Below are positions 7,259 through 14,345 of a stretch of DNA of 34,973 nt, in pieces; positions within the stretch are counted from its first letter, which is position 1, and each line of letters begins with the position of its first letter. The stretch lies in assembly GCA_021836125.1 (NCBI GenBank), contig JAKBJF010000008.1:1-34973 (forward strand). Direction: 5' to 3'. The translations under genes were made by a program, and so were the position numbers. Origin of the DNA: Nanobdellota archaeon (GTDB taxonomy: Archaea; Nanobdellota; Nanobdellia; Parvarchaeales; Parvarchaeaceae). The notes below the pieces were generated by a model. That model was not told the origin of the DNA and did not search any database. It worked only from the letters and a program-made list of their open reading frames with translations.

Positions 7259-7843
7259 CTATTTCCAAATTTCTACAATAAGCAGGCTCCCTAGCCGTCT
7301 GATGCGTTTTTTTGCCCCTTTCAGATTTAAGCTTCCTGTCTCCTTTTCCGATAAAAAATGATCTTTTCCCAGAGAATATATCCCGTGCGCTTCGTCTTTA
7401 TTTCGTTCGTAAAGTATTATCTTCCCCTTGGAATTTAACTTTTTAAGTAGATATCTTAAAGACTCTTCTTTCTTCGCCCAGTGGTGAAACGAGAATGATG
7501 ATATAATTAGGTCGAACTTTACATTGAACGGTACGTGCGTGCTGTCGCCCAATGACGCTTTAATTCTGTCCTTAATATCTGGATTATCAAACTTTTTTCT
7601 CGCCATGCGCACCATCGCTTCAGAAGGATCTACATAGTAAAATCTTGCACTTCCTATAGTTCTCGCTAGCACTCTGATAAGATCGCCAGTGCCACCGCCG
7701 ACGTCGAGAATACAGCGTGCTTTTTGCTGCGCTATGTCGCGTGCTATTGTGAGATATGTACCTTTGAATAATGTGGCAGCAAAAAAAGCGTATACCCGAG
7801 AATCCAGTTTACCAAATCTTTCTTCACCATTTTTATAGTACAT
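7259..7843 (-). CDS. Class I SAM-dependent methyltransferase
   Basis: The Rossmann-type methyltransferase core is clear. Motif I ILDVGGGTGDL (about residues 45-55) binds S-adenosylmethionine, an acidic residue follows in FYYVDPSEAMVRMA, and post-motif IIISSFSFHHW resembles the UbiE/small-molecule group. The acceptor is unknown; quinone or other small-molecule methylation would fit but is not shown. Start choice is open. The frame extends to an ATG at 7918, but a TATA box (TTTATAAA, 7918-7925) lies on top of that codon. The ATG at 7843 has AAGGT six bases before it and an A/T box near 7867, so I prefer 7843 (194 residues). Confidence 0.82.
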   Translation of the reverse strand: MYYKNGEERFGKLDSRVYAFFAATLFKGTYLTIARDIAQQKARCILDVGGGTGDLIRVLARTIGSARFYYVDPSEAMVRMARKKFDNPDIKDRIKASLGDSTHVPFNVKFDLIISSFSFHHWAKKEESLRYLLKKLNSKGKIILYERNKDEAHGIYSLGKDHFLSEKETGSLNLKGAKKRIRRLGSLLIVEIWK

Positions 7844-8176
7844 ATAAGACCTTCGAATACGGTTAAAATTATGCAAGATATGATCCTGATTTGATAAAGA
7901 AGAATAAGCACTGCGCATTTATAAACCAGACACTATTACCGTTTGTTGTATTGTGTTATCTCTGTTTTCCGATTGTCTTTTTTGTTGTTGCAAGCGTTTT
8001 TTGGATAATTTTTATCCCGTATGTACATGGGGTAAGGCAGTTTTCCTCTGCACTCAGGTCTGTCTATTCTTATTTTAGGAGATACAAATATAGTGAAAGT
8101 AGCTGCGCAGTAAATATATCCATACATTGAATATCCTTACTTCAGAATTGTCTATCAGTAACTTTATCGCTGGTTA
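7844..8176. other. Gene-free or doubtful stretch
   Basis: The 333 bases between the methyltransferase and the DUF4382 gene hold a TATA-like CATTTATAAACC at 7916-7927 and one hydrophobic forward frame ending at 8130. That frame has no Shine-Dalgarno site. A leaderless TTG start at 7951 would be about 27 bases after the box and give a 59-residue one-helix protein, but the composition is that of T-rich DNA. I do not call it as a gene. Confidence 0.4.
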
Positions 8177-9313
8177 CTAACTTGCTATAACGTTAACGGT
8201 AGCACGTGCGCCTTGATTACCCTGTACGACCAATCTGTAAGTGGAATTGGTAACAAACTTTACCAGTACGTTGTTCTCTCCTAGAAGTATGGGGTTGGAG
8301 AACGTCAGTGTAACACTTTGTCCAGAACTTAAATTGTAGTTTGCATTTTCAAAATTGCTCTCTAATGAGGGGAGTGTAAGCGTTCCATTTTGATTAACTA
8401 GGAAATTGACTGTTCTGAATTCCGCTTGAGCCAAGCCTTCATATTCTACTTCTCTTTCAGATTCGTTTGAACTGTAACTTAAATTTCCGCGTGAACTGTT
8501 ATCGCCGGAGCTAAAATTGCCTGATTGGTCCCTTGAAACGATTCCTGGTGAATTTATTGAAAAGTGATCTGCAACCACTGACTGGTTTCCGAATACTGTG
8601 ACGTGCCTCAAAATAACGCTATTGTTCGAGTTGTCTGTTACGACGACAGATAGTTGTGTCGTATTTCCGACAGTTGACAGTACTGCGTTTGATAATGTTA
8701 TATTGAGCCTTGTTTGATTGAGCGCAAGTTCTTCTTCTCTATTTAAGTCGCGGCGATCTCCTGCTGCAGAGCCTCTCAAAGCCGAATTGCTGACCATTAC
8801 TGCTCTCAGTGATGGTACTAACATAAATCTTGTCGAGTTTCGTGTTAATATCGGCATAACTGTTGGAGAAAGCTGGAGCAAGATGTTAGTTGTGCCATTA
8901 ACGCCGTCATCGCGAAGAACAGATGCGGTAAGCTGATTGTTTGAAAGCGTAACAGGATAAACGGTATTGTTTATTTCAATAGTTGAAGAAGTAACATTGA
9001 ATCTTACAAGGTTTATATATGAACCGTTTTGCAGATACAGCGCCCCTAAAATCGAGCTTACGTTCAACATTGAAAGAAGATTTAAAGTGCCGCTTCCCGC
9101 GACGTTTACCCATCCGCTAGTATTACCTGATATCGTATGCACCATAAGAGAAGAATATGTTATACTGAGACCCTGAGTTCCTATCGGCACGTTCGCAGGG
9201 TCTGTAAGACTAATAAAGACGTTGTTTTGAGCAGGATGATACAGGAAGTACACGAGCAGACCTGCAACTACCAACACTATCGCGACGGTCACTATCAAAC
9301 CGGAATTTTTCAT
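8177..9313 (-). CDS. Membrane-anchored surface protein with DUF4382 domain
   Basis: A single N-terminal membrane helix (SGLIVTVAIVLVVAGLLVYFL) is followed by a 350-residue outside part rich in N-x-S/T sequons, fitting a glycosylated archaeal surface protein. Residues about 32-165 match the DUF4382 pattern: VFISLTDPANVPIGTQGLSITYSSLMVH, then GWVNVAGSGTLNLLSML and a strand carrying IRF-like YINLVRFNV. A Ser/Asn/Glu-rich linker at about 265-290 (SSGDNSSRGNLSYSSNESE) leads to a second beta domain that ends the protein. Its job is unknown; DUF4382 proteins are envelope-associated. A TTTATAAAC box lies about 33 bases before the ATG. It is divergent from the zinc-finger gene. Confidence 0.8.
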   Translation of the reverse strand: MKNSGLIVTVAIVLVVAGLLVYFLYHPAQNNVFISLTDPANVPIGTQGLSITYSSLMVHTISGNTSGWVNVAGSGTLNLLSMLNVSSILGALYLQNGSYINLVRFNVTSSTIEINNTVYPVTLSNNQLTASVLRDDGVNGTTNILLQLSPTVMPILTRNSTRFMLVPSLRAVMVSNSALRGSAAGDRRDLNREEELALNQTRLNITLSNAVLSTVGNTTQLSVVVTDNSNNSVILRHVTVFGNQSVVADHFSINSPGIVSRDQSGNFSSGDNSSRGNLSYSSNESEREVEYEGLAQAEFRTVNFLVNQNGTLTLPSLESNFENANYNLSSGQSVTLTFSNPILLGENNVLVKFVTNSTYRLVVQGNQGARATVNVIAS

Positions 9314-9428
9314 AGCTGTATAATACTGCTATTATATTGTTTGTTTATAAAGTTTTGTGTACAAAAATTTATCGCTGGCTAATTCTTATTATAGAGAACA
9401 CGTGAAATTTATACCGATTTTTAAAAAA

Positions 9429-9440
9429 GTTTTTATATTA
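9429..9440 (+). promoter_or_regulatory. TATA box deciding the zinc-finger gene start
   Basis: GTTTTTATATTA is centred about 25 bases before the ATG at 9459. An upstream in-frame start at 9357 would lie before the promoter, so the shorter 99-residue protein is preferred. Confidence 0.6.
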
Positions 9441-9458
9441 TTGGCTATTAAAATTGAT

Positions 9459-9758
9459 ATGGATTTGTTTGGACATAAACTGAAATGTAAGGTTTGTGGG
9501 GCGGGGTTTAAAACCCAGGCGGAGCTGGATGCTCATGCCAAGACTCACCAACCGCAAGCTGCAGAAGTTCCAGCAGTGTCTACCGGTACGCAGGTTCCTG
9601 CTACGCAGAATGCACCGCAGACACCAAGCGTCCCACCGGCAAAGGCACCGTCCGCCGCATTAAAATGCGAGAAATGCGGTGCTACTTTCAATACAACGGA
9701 AGAACTGGATGCTCATGCCAAGACGCATGCTGGACAGACGGGATCGCAATCTCCTTAA
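9459..9758 (+). CDS. Two-finger C2H2 zinc-finger protein
   Basis: This 99-residue protein carries two canonical C2H2 fingers, C-x2-C-x12-H-x3-H, at residues 10-30 (CKVCGAGFKTQAELDAHAKTH) and 70-90 (CEKCGATFNTTEELDAHAKTH). They are exactly 60 residues apart and joined by an Ala/Pro/Gln-rich flexible linker. Each finger binds one zinc; the protein could bind DNA, RNA or another protein. The fingers share a 20-base identical DNA run (9525-9544 and 9705-9724), so they arose by a rather recent internal duplication. The start at 9459 fits a TATA box 25 bases upstream. The gene stands alone between secreted-protein genes that run the other way; it may be a small regulator. Confidence 0.88.
   Translation: MDLFGHKLKCKVCGAGFKTQAELDAHAKTHQPQAAEVPAVSTGTQVPATQNAPQTPSVPPAKAPSAALKCEKCGATFNTTEELDAHAKTHAGQTGSQSP
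9525..9724 (+). repeat. Intragenic duplication of the zinc-finger module
   Basis: CTGGATGCTCATGCCAAGAC occurs at 9525-9544 and again at 9705-9724, 180 bases apart and in frame. It encodes the LDAHAKT end of each finger. Confidence 0.85.
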
Positions 9759-9885
9759 AAAATCGATAAGGGTTTTTGATTAAGGATTAAAAATATCTGT
9801 CAATGCTTTAAAATTTAATTTTTATTTTTGTATGATTGTGATTTACGCCATTATAAACCCAGTTTTATGCTGTAGTGTTTGAAAT

Positions 9886-11472
9886 TTATATCCCTCCCGA
9901 GGGTGCATCCGTTATACCGTTTGGATTTCTAACGTTCGTTATCGTGCCTACAATACTGTTTGAAGACGTAGATATTATGGATATGCTGTTCGAATTGTAA
10001 TCCGTAACATAAGCATATTCACCATTTGGATTTATTGCAACGGATTGCGGACTTGCGCCGACTGGTATCTGTGCTATTACCGTGTATGTCGATGTGTTTA
10101 TCACATATACGTTGTTCGAGTTCATGTTTACAACATATGCTTCAGTATTGTCGGGGGATATTGCAACACTATAAGGATATGTTCCTACGGATATATTTTT
10201 TATGACATTATAATTCGATAAATTTATTACTGATACTGTATTTGAGCCATCGTTCGTCACCAGCGCATACGCTCCATCCGATGCCACTGCAATGCTTGTC
10301 GGTGCGGAACCTACGCGTATAGAATGTATCTTGCTCAAAGTCAACGGGCTAACGACAGCTACGGAATCGTTGGTATTCTGCGCAACGAAAACCAGACCTG
10401 AAATCGGAGATATGGCGATGCCGTCTGGTGCGCCCCCTATTTTAGATGAGGATATAGTCGATAAATCCGAGGTGTTTATCGAATAAAGATAACCTCCACC
10501 ACCATAAGCGGTGTCATATGCGATTGTTCCGTTATAATTTATGGTAACCCCAAACTGGTTAGTGCCTATAGACAGGTTGGATATCACCTTGTTCAGGTTC
10601 GTGTCTATAACGGAAATAAATGCGTTACCGTGGCTCGTGACATAGACATAATGACCGCTCGGTGTTACAGCTATCCCGAACGGGTTGCTTGTTACGGTTA
10701 TGTTTCTTACGATAGTGTTGGTGTTCGTGTTTATAGCGGAAACTGTTGAAGAACCGCCGTTCGCTACAAACATATCGCGTATCGGTATAAAATCTACTAT
10801 TAGCGTATTGTTTATCAAAACACCTGAAGCGGCAGTGGGATAGTATACTACTCCGTTTATCGTGGTATTTTCTATAAGGAATTGTTCTCCACCGAGATTA
10901 AGAAAGGACAGGACGCCCCCGCCGGAACTTTTTCCCTGCCCATCATAACTTACAAACCAGACTGCTCCTGCAGGAAGGCCGTACTCCATAAATGTTATTT
11001 CGTTTACTGAAGTCGCCTTTCCGGAAATCGTTCCTGTTGCCTTATATTTTAGTAATCCTGACGATGTACTTTCTCCGTATAACACGGATATAACCGAACT
11101 ATAAAAGTTTCCCGTGGTACAACTGGTATTGTAGAAGACTAGATTAAAATTCTGACCCGGAGCAACGGTCGTATTTAGCTGAGTTGTGCTGCTCGTCGAT
11201 GTATATTGTGCACTTAGAATAGAAGCATTGAAAATTGTGACTGTAGTGCCTATAGAATTTCCCAGTTTTACAACCATTCCAACAGGGCTGCAGTACTGAG
11301 AAAGAAATGTGAAAGGCGCAAATCCCGTGGCGGCCTGAACAGAGGTGTTAACCGGTGAAAATATGCCCATAGTGTACAATATCGCAGCTACTAACACTAT
11401 TATCAGTATCGCCCAGCCGTAGGTCATCATGTACTCTAATGAGGATTGGGCCGTTCTATGATGTAAAAGCAT
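9886..11472 (-). CDS. Class III signal (pilin-type) protein with seven-bladed YVTN beta-propeller
   Basis: The N-terminus, residues 8-35, reads AQSSLEYMMTYGWAILIIVL, an archaeal class III prepilin signal followed by the hydrophobic pilin helix; a prepilin peptidase should cut near the Gln. Residues about 40-230 form a Thr/Ser-rich beta segment with G-x-x-W-F-V-S-Y-D-like strands. From about 233 to 528 there are seven YVTN/YncE-type blades, for example YVYVTSHGNAFISVID, YALVTNDGSNTVSVINL and AYVVNMNSNNVYVIN, which should close as a propeller. The product is probably a surface or pilus-linked adhesion or binding protein. A fusion of a pilin-type stalk to a propeller is notable. An AAGATATAAGG box lies about 30 bases upstream. 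Confidence 0.88.
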   Translation of the reverse strand: MLLHHRTAQSSLEYMMTYGWAILIIVLVAAILYTMGIFSPVNTSVQAATGFAPFTFLSQYCSPVGMVVKLGNSIGTTVTIFNASILSAQYTSTSSTTQLNTTVAPGQNFNLVFYNTSCTTGNFYSSVISVLYGESTSSGLLKYKATGTISGKATSVNEITFMEYGLPAGAVWFVSYDGQGKSSGGGVLSFLNLGGEQFLIENTTINGVVYYPTAASGVLINNTLIVDFIPIRDMFVANGGSSTVSAINTNTNTIVRNITVTSNPFGIAVTPSGHYVYVTSHGNAFISVIDTNLNKVISNLSIGTNQFGVTINYNGTIAYDTAYGGGGYLYSINTSDLSTISSSKIGGAPDGIAISPISGLVFVAQNTNDSVAVVSPLTLSKIHSIRVGSAPTSIAVASDGAYALVTNDGSNTVSVINLSNYNVIKNISVGTYPYSVAISPDNTEAYVVNMNSNNVYVINTSTYTVIAQIPVGASPQSVAINPNGEYAYVTDYNSNSISIISTSSNSIVGTITNVRNPNGITDAPSGGI

Positions 11473-11582
11473 ATGATTTATCTGCTCTTATTCCTTATAT
11501 CTTTGGAATCCCATTCGCGTATTGACTGCATTCTTTTACAAAAAGATGTAAAAATTTACACTTGGAATAAACTCGCGCGGCG

Positions 11583-12488
11583 CTACGTAATATTTATGTA
11601 TGCTGGCTTTGAAAGTAGTGCGCTTGTCGATAATGGCGCAAATGATATTGTCGTATCCTTCAAATTTTCTATGAATGTAGTGTTCACGAAACCGATTCCG
11701 GGCTCTATGAATTCTGACGTAATGTTGATACTTGAAAACATTGCCGTTCCAGAATAATCTGATATGCATACAGTATTTTTTATATGAACCGAATAAGTGT
11801 CATTCGATTGGTAGTGCTGGACGTAGTCACCGCTTACATTCATTAGAGAACACGTGTAACCCAGATAACTTTCCGTTTTAATAAATTTTGTGTTTATGTT
11901 GGAGTTGTTTATTTGCGCTCCCTGAACAACGTTAGCAAGGGACAGATTCTCTATTAAAGAATTAAGATAGGCAGTATACCCTGTGGATGAAAGCGAATAA
12001 TAAGGACAGTCTACAGAATTTACGCTCTTGTTTAAAACGCTACTGCATTTGACGTATCCGCTGTCATTAAGCAAGTAAAATGACCTAAGCACGTAGTGAT
12101 TAAACTGTCCAGATATATTGTTGATCTCCGTACCGAAAGAGGACGTTTTCAGGAGTCTTCCCGACTTGGAGAAAATTCCGGACGCAGACCCGTTTGTATA
12201 AACCTTGGTCAAATTCGGGCTGGTCGCATGAGACGAAATGGTTTTAATGCTAAAATTTGCGAGCAACGACATGTTGATATTACTGATGTTTGAAAGAAGT
12301 CCGTAGGATATGTTTAGCATCTGTTTCATGTTAGTGACTGCTGAAAACGACTGATTGCGAGCTTGATTGGTGTTTTGCGCTGTACTATTGGACTGCAGAG
12401 CATTAGACGGAGAATTAGGAAAAAGTAATATTACCCCAGCGATAACGACAATGACTACGACAATGACGACGATTAATAGACTGTTCAT
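11583..12488 (-). CDS. Membrane-anchored, glycosylation-rich surface protein
   Basis: I do not recognise a family. The first 23 residues (MNSLLIVVIVVVIVVIAGVILL) form a single membrane helix or uncleaved signal anchor. The remaining 275 residues are rich in Asn, Ser and Thr with many N-x-S/T sites (NIS, NMS, NFS, NLT, NLS), so the body is probably outside and glycosylated. Several cysteines (KCSS, DCPYYS, YTCSLM, NTVCIS) could form disulfides. The start is supported by AGTTTAAATCCG centred about 25 bases before the ATG. It lies upstream of, and in the same direction as, the pilin-propeller gene, 110 bases away, suggesting a shared envelope theme rather than one operon. Confidence 0.75.
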   Translation of the reverse strand: MNSLLIVVIVVVIVVIAGVILLFPNSPSNALQSNSTAQNTNQARNQSFSAVTNMKQMLNISYGLLSNISNINMSLLANFSIKTISSHATSPNLTKVYTNGSASGIFSKSGRLLKTSSFGTEINNISGQFNHYVLRSFYLLNDSGYVKCSSVLNKSVNSVDCPYYSLSSTGYTAYLNSLIENLSLANVVQGAQINNSNINTKFIKTESYLGYTCSLMNVSGDYVQHYQSNDTYSVHIKNTVCISDYSGTAMFSSINITSEFIEPGIGFVNTTFIENLKDTTISFAPLSTSALLSKPAYINIT

Positions 12489-12548
12489 ATTCTGATTAAA
12501 AACTGAACGGATTTAAACTTTTTTAGTTTTTGGAGTTTATGACACGTC

Positions 12549-13181
12549 CTATATAAAACCCAGCCATAACAACACTATCCCGATGAATTCGGAATAATAC
12601 AAAAAAGAGGGAAAACTAGCGATATAAAGCGTGCCTGCAACACTTACAACCACGACTCCAGTTATTATGGATAACAGTTTATTACTGTGCCTCTTTCTGT
12701 ATCCCATAGCCGCAACGACTATCAGAATAATCGCTGCTGGAAAGGTCGCTATCGAAGATGCTAGCGTTACGATCAGCGGTGGAGGACCTTCTACAACGTA
12801 ATTTAAGAGCATGTTTTTGATACCAGGCATGGCGACGGAATACAGGGTAAATACGGCTGATGCCGCAAAAAATATTGAATAGTAACGGACAAATTTTCTA
12901 TTCTTTAGAAGATATAACGAACCCAAAGCCAAAAATTCGACGAGTATCGCGACTATGAAAAGATATGCAGCCATTAGCGCATCTGAATATATACCAAATG
13001 CGAAGATTATTTCCAAAAGTGCGCCGATGGTAAAACACCATAATCCTAATGACCAAAAAAGATGACTTTTACTTTTGGTTTTTGCGTATTTTACAGTTAA
13101 CATTGCTGCGAGCAGCAACGAAAGAACGAAAATGATTATTGTAGATAGCTGTAGGAACCACTGAGATGATAATATGTCCAT
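12549..13181 (-). CDS. Seven-TM membrane protein of unknown function
   Basis: About seven helices span the whole protein: WFLQLSTIIIFVLSLLLAAM, LFWSLGLWCFTIGALLEIIF, AAYLFIVAILVEFLALGSLY, YSIFFAASAVFTLYSV, PPLIVTLASSIATFPAAIIL, LSIITGVVVVSVAGTLYIA and a last YYSEFIGIVLLWLGFI. I see no retinal-binding Lys in the last helix, so it is not a rhodopsin, and no transporter signature. The ATG at 13181 is preferred over an in-frame GTG at 13202, because a CATATAAATAG TATA box ends directly before that GTG and is about 28 bases from 13181. It is a single gene. Charged residues are mostly in the TM1-2 and TM3-4 loops. Confidence 0.75.
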   Translation of the reverse strand: MDILSSQWFLQLSTIIIFVLSLLLAAMLTVKYAKTKSKSHLFWSLGLWCFTIGALLEIIFAFGIYSDALMAAYLFIVAILVEFLALGSLYLLKNRKFVRYYSIFFAASAVFTLYSVAMPGIKNMLLNYVVEGPPPLIVTLASSIATFPAAIILIVVAAMGYRKRHSNKLLSIITGVVVVSVAGTLYIASFPSFLYYSEFIGIVLLWLGFI

Positions 13182-13238
13182 TTGATACTTAGTAATAATC
13201 ACTATTTATATGCGCGGCAGATGCAGCACGTAGTTAGC

Positions 13239-14087
13239 CTAAGAAAAAAACCCTTGCGGATTGATGTTTAAATATGAATGGCTTATTGCTGGGGCCTCAG
13301 GTATTATCTTATTTGCGAACCCATTTAAGCCGTTCGTGACATAAGTATAACCTTGTTTAAGTTTGTTAGTCATATACATGTAAGCACCGGTTGTTTCTTT
13401 CTTTACCGCGGCGATGGCACTGTCGACTCCATTTTGTATCCTTGTGCCGATGCCCTTGGCCCATGTCTTGACTTTTTCTGAATTTTTATATAGCCACAAT
13501 CCTGCCTTTACTCCCCCATAAACTGCAAGCGAAAGCAGGCCTAGCACATAGCCCGCAAGGAGTCCTGGTATGAATGATGGAGCGTTTACCAGATTTGCCA
13601 AGCCCCCGTACGCAGTGTGCTTGAAAGCATTTATTCTCCATCCCCAGTCTGCTTTTGGCAGAGGGTACACGGGTTTTCCTGCGGCTATTGACGCGGATGA
13701 ATAATCCATGCCTACGGCGTTTGCAGGACCAGTAATAAGATTCGCAAGGTTTTCCTTCTTAGATGCCTTAGGATTGTGAAGTGCTAAAGCACCGGCTCCA
13801 AAGTCGCCTGCCATAAGTCCCACTTGATACAATTGTGATGATATTGGAAATACGAATTGCAATAAATTCGGCATGTATTTTCCGAGCCATTTGCCCGCCT
13901 TGGTTGCGTAACCATCAATGCTTTTCGGATGGAGAGCATCAAATGCACCAAGGCCTATGCAGGAGAGAAGGAATTTCCCGGCTCTCTTTGCGCCACTCTT
14001 AAAGCCCTGATATAATGGCGTTTTTGTGGCCACGCTCACGGCCGGATTACGGGCTTTTGCAAGTATTGTCTCTATGTTGTTTTTCAT
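13239..14087 (-). CDS. Glycine-rich membrane-associated protein, unknown
   Basis: This 282-residue protein is not recognised. It has three or four moderately hydrophobic, glycine-rich segments: FLLSCIGLGAFDAL, LLQFVFPISSQLYQVGLMAG and FIPGLLAGYVLGLLSLAVYG. These are separated by basic stretches (KNNIETILAKARNP, KASKKENL), and the tail has amphipathic helices (RIQNGVDSAIAAVKKETTGAYMYMTNKLKQGYTY). The pattern resembles a membrane-associating or pore-like protein, but no family match is evident and no function is proposed. The ATG at 14087 follows an ACTATAAATAATT promoter box at 14122-14134. The upstream in-frame ATG at 14150 lies before that box and is unlikely. Confidence 0.68.
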   Translation of the reverse strand: MKNNIETILAKARNPAVSVATKTPLYQGFKSGAKRAGKFLLSCIGLGAFDALHPKSIDGYATKAGKWLGKYMPNLLQFVFPISSQLYQVGLMAGDFGAGALALHNPKASKKENLANLITGPANAVGMDYSSASIAAGKPVYPLPKADWGWRINAFKHTAYGGLANLVNAPSFIPGLLAGYVLGLLSLAVYGGVKAGLWLYKNSEKVKTWAKGIGTRIQNGVDSAIAAVKKETTGAYMYMTNKLKQGYTYVTNGLNGFANKIIPEAPAISHSYLNINPQGFFS

Positions 14088-14207
14088 AACGATATCTATA
14101 ATCTTAACTATGATGGGATTGACTATAAATAATTCAGTTTGCCCATGCAAAACGCGGATATCCGTTTTTGGAGGCTATAATTTCCGGTCGGTGAATTAAG
14201 AAATATG

Positions 14208-14288
14208 GGCTGATGATGTATTAAGAGTGTACTTCGACGATCGCTGCCTAAAAAGCGGCATGATGTTATGTGCATTAAAATACTGATA
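14208..14288 (+). ncRNA. Possible C/D-box-like small RNA (weak)
   Basis: Before the GH15 gene there are two ATGATGT elements (14213-14219 and 14260-14266) and a CTGA at 14283-14286, arranged as C, C-prime and D boxes would be. Between them GCTGC...GCGGC can pair. No clear D-prime box is seen and both C-type boxes deviate from RTGATGA, so this is a weak call. Confidence 0.2.
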
Positions 14289-14333
14289 TAATAAAATAGT
14301 TATAATCTGCGTACAACCATATGTTTTAGTGTT

Positions 14334-14340
14334 AAAGGAG
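14334..14340 (+). promoter_or_regulatory. Shine-Dalgarno site of the GH15 gene
   Basis: AAAGGAG lies five bases before the ATG at 14346. An A/T box, TAAAATAGTTATAAT, at about 14292-14306 could be its promoter, leaving a short leader. Confidence 0.65.
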
Positions 14341-14345
14341 ATACG

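Noticed and set aside
7088-7294. Forward 68-residue frame between the coiled-coil protein gene and the methyltransferase gene.
   Set aside because: It overlaps the end of the methyltransferase gene, has no good SD or TATA support and no domain-like composition.
7891-8130. Forward hydrophobic frame that could be a small membrane protein.
   Set aside because: It overlaps the start region of the methyltransferase frame and has no SD. The hydrophobicity is what T-rich DNA gives by chance. A leaderless TTG start at 7951 is possible but unsupported.
12549-13181. Seven helices suggested a microbial rhodopsin.
   Set aside because: The last helix has no Lys for retinal binding and no rhodopsin motif is present in the third helix.
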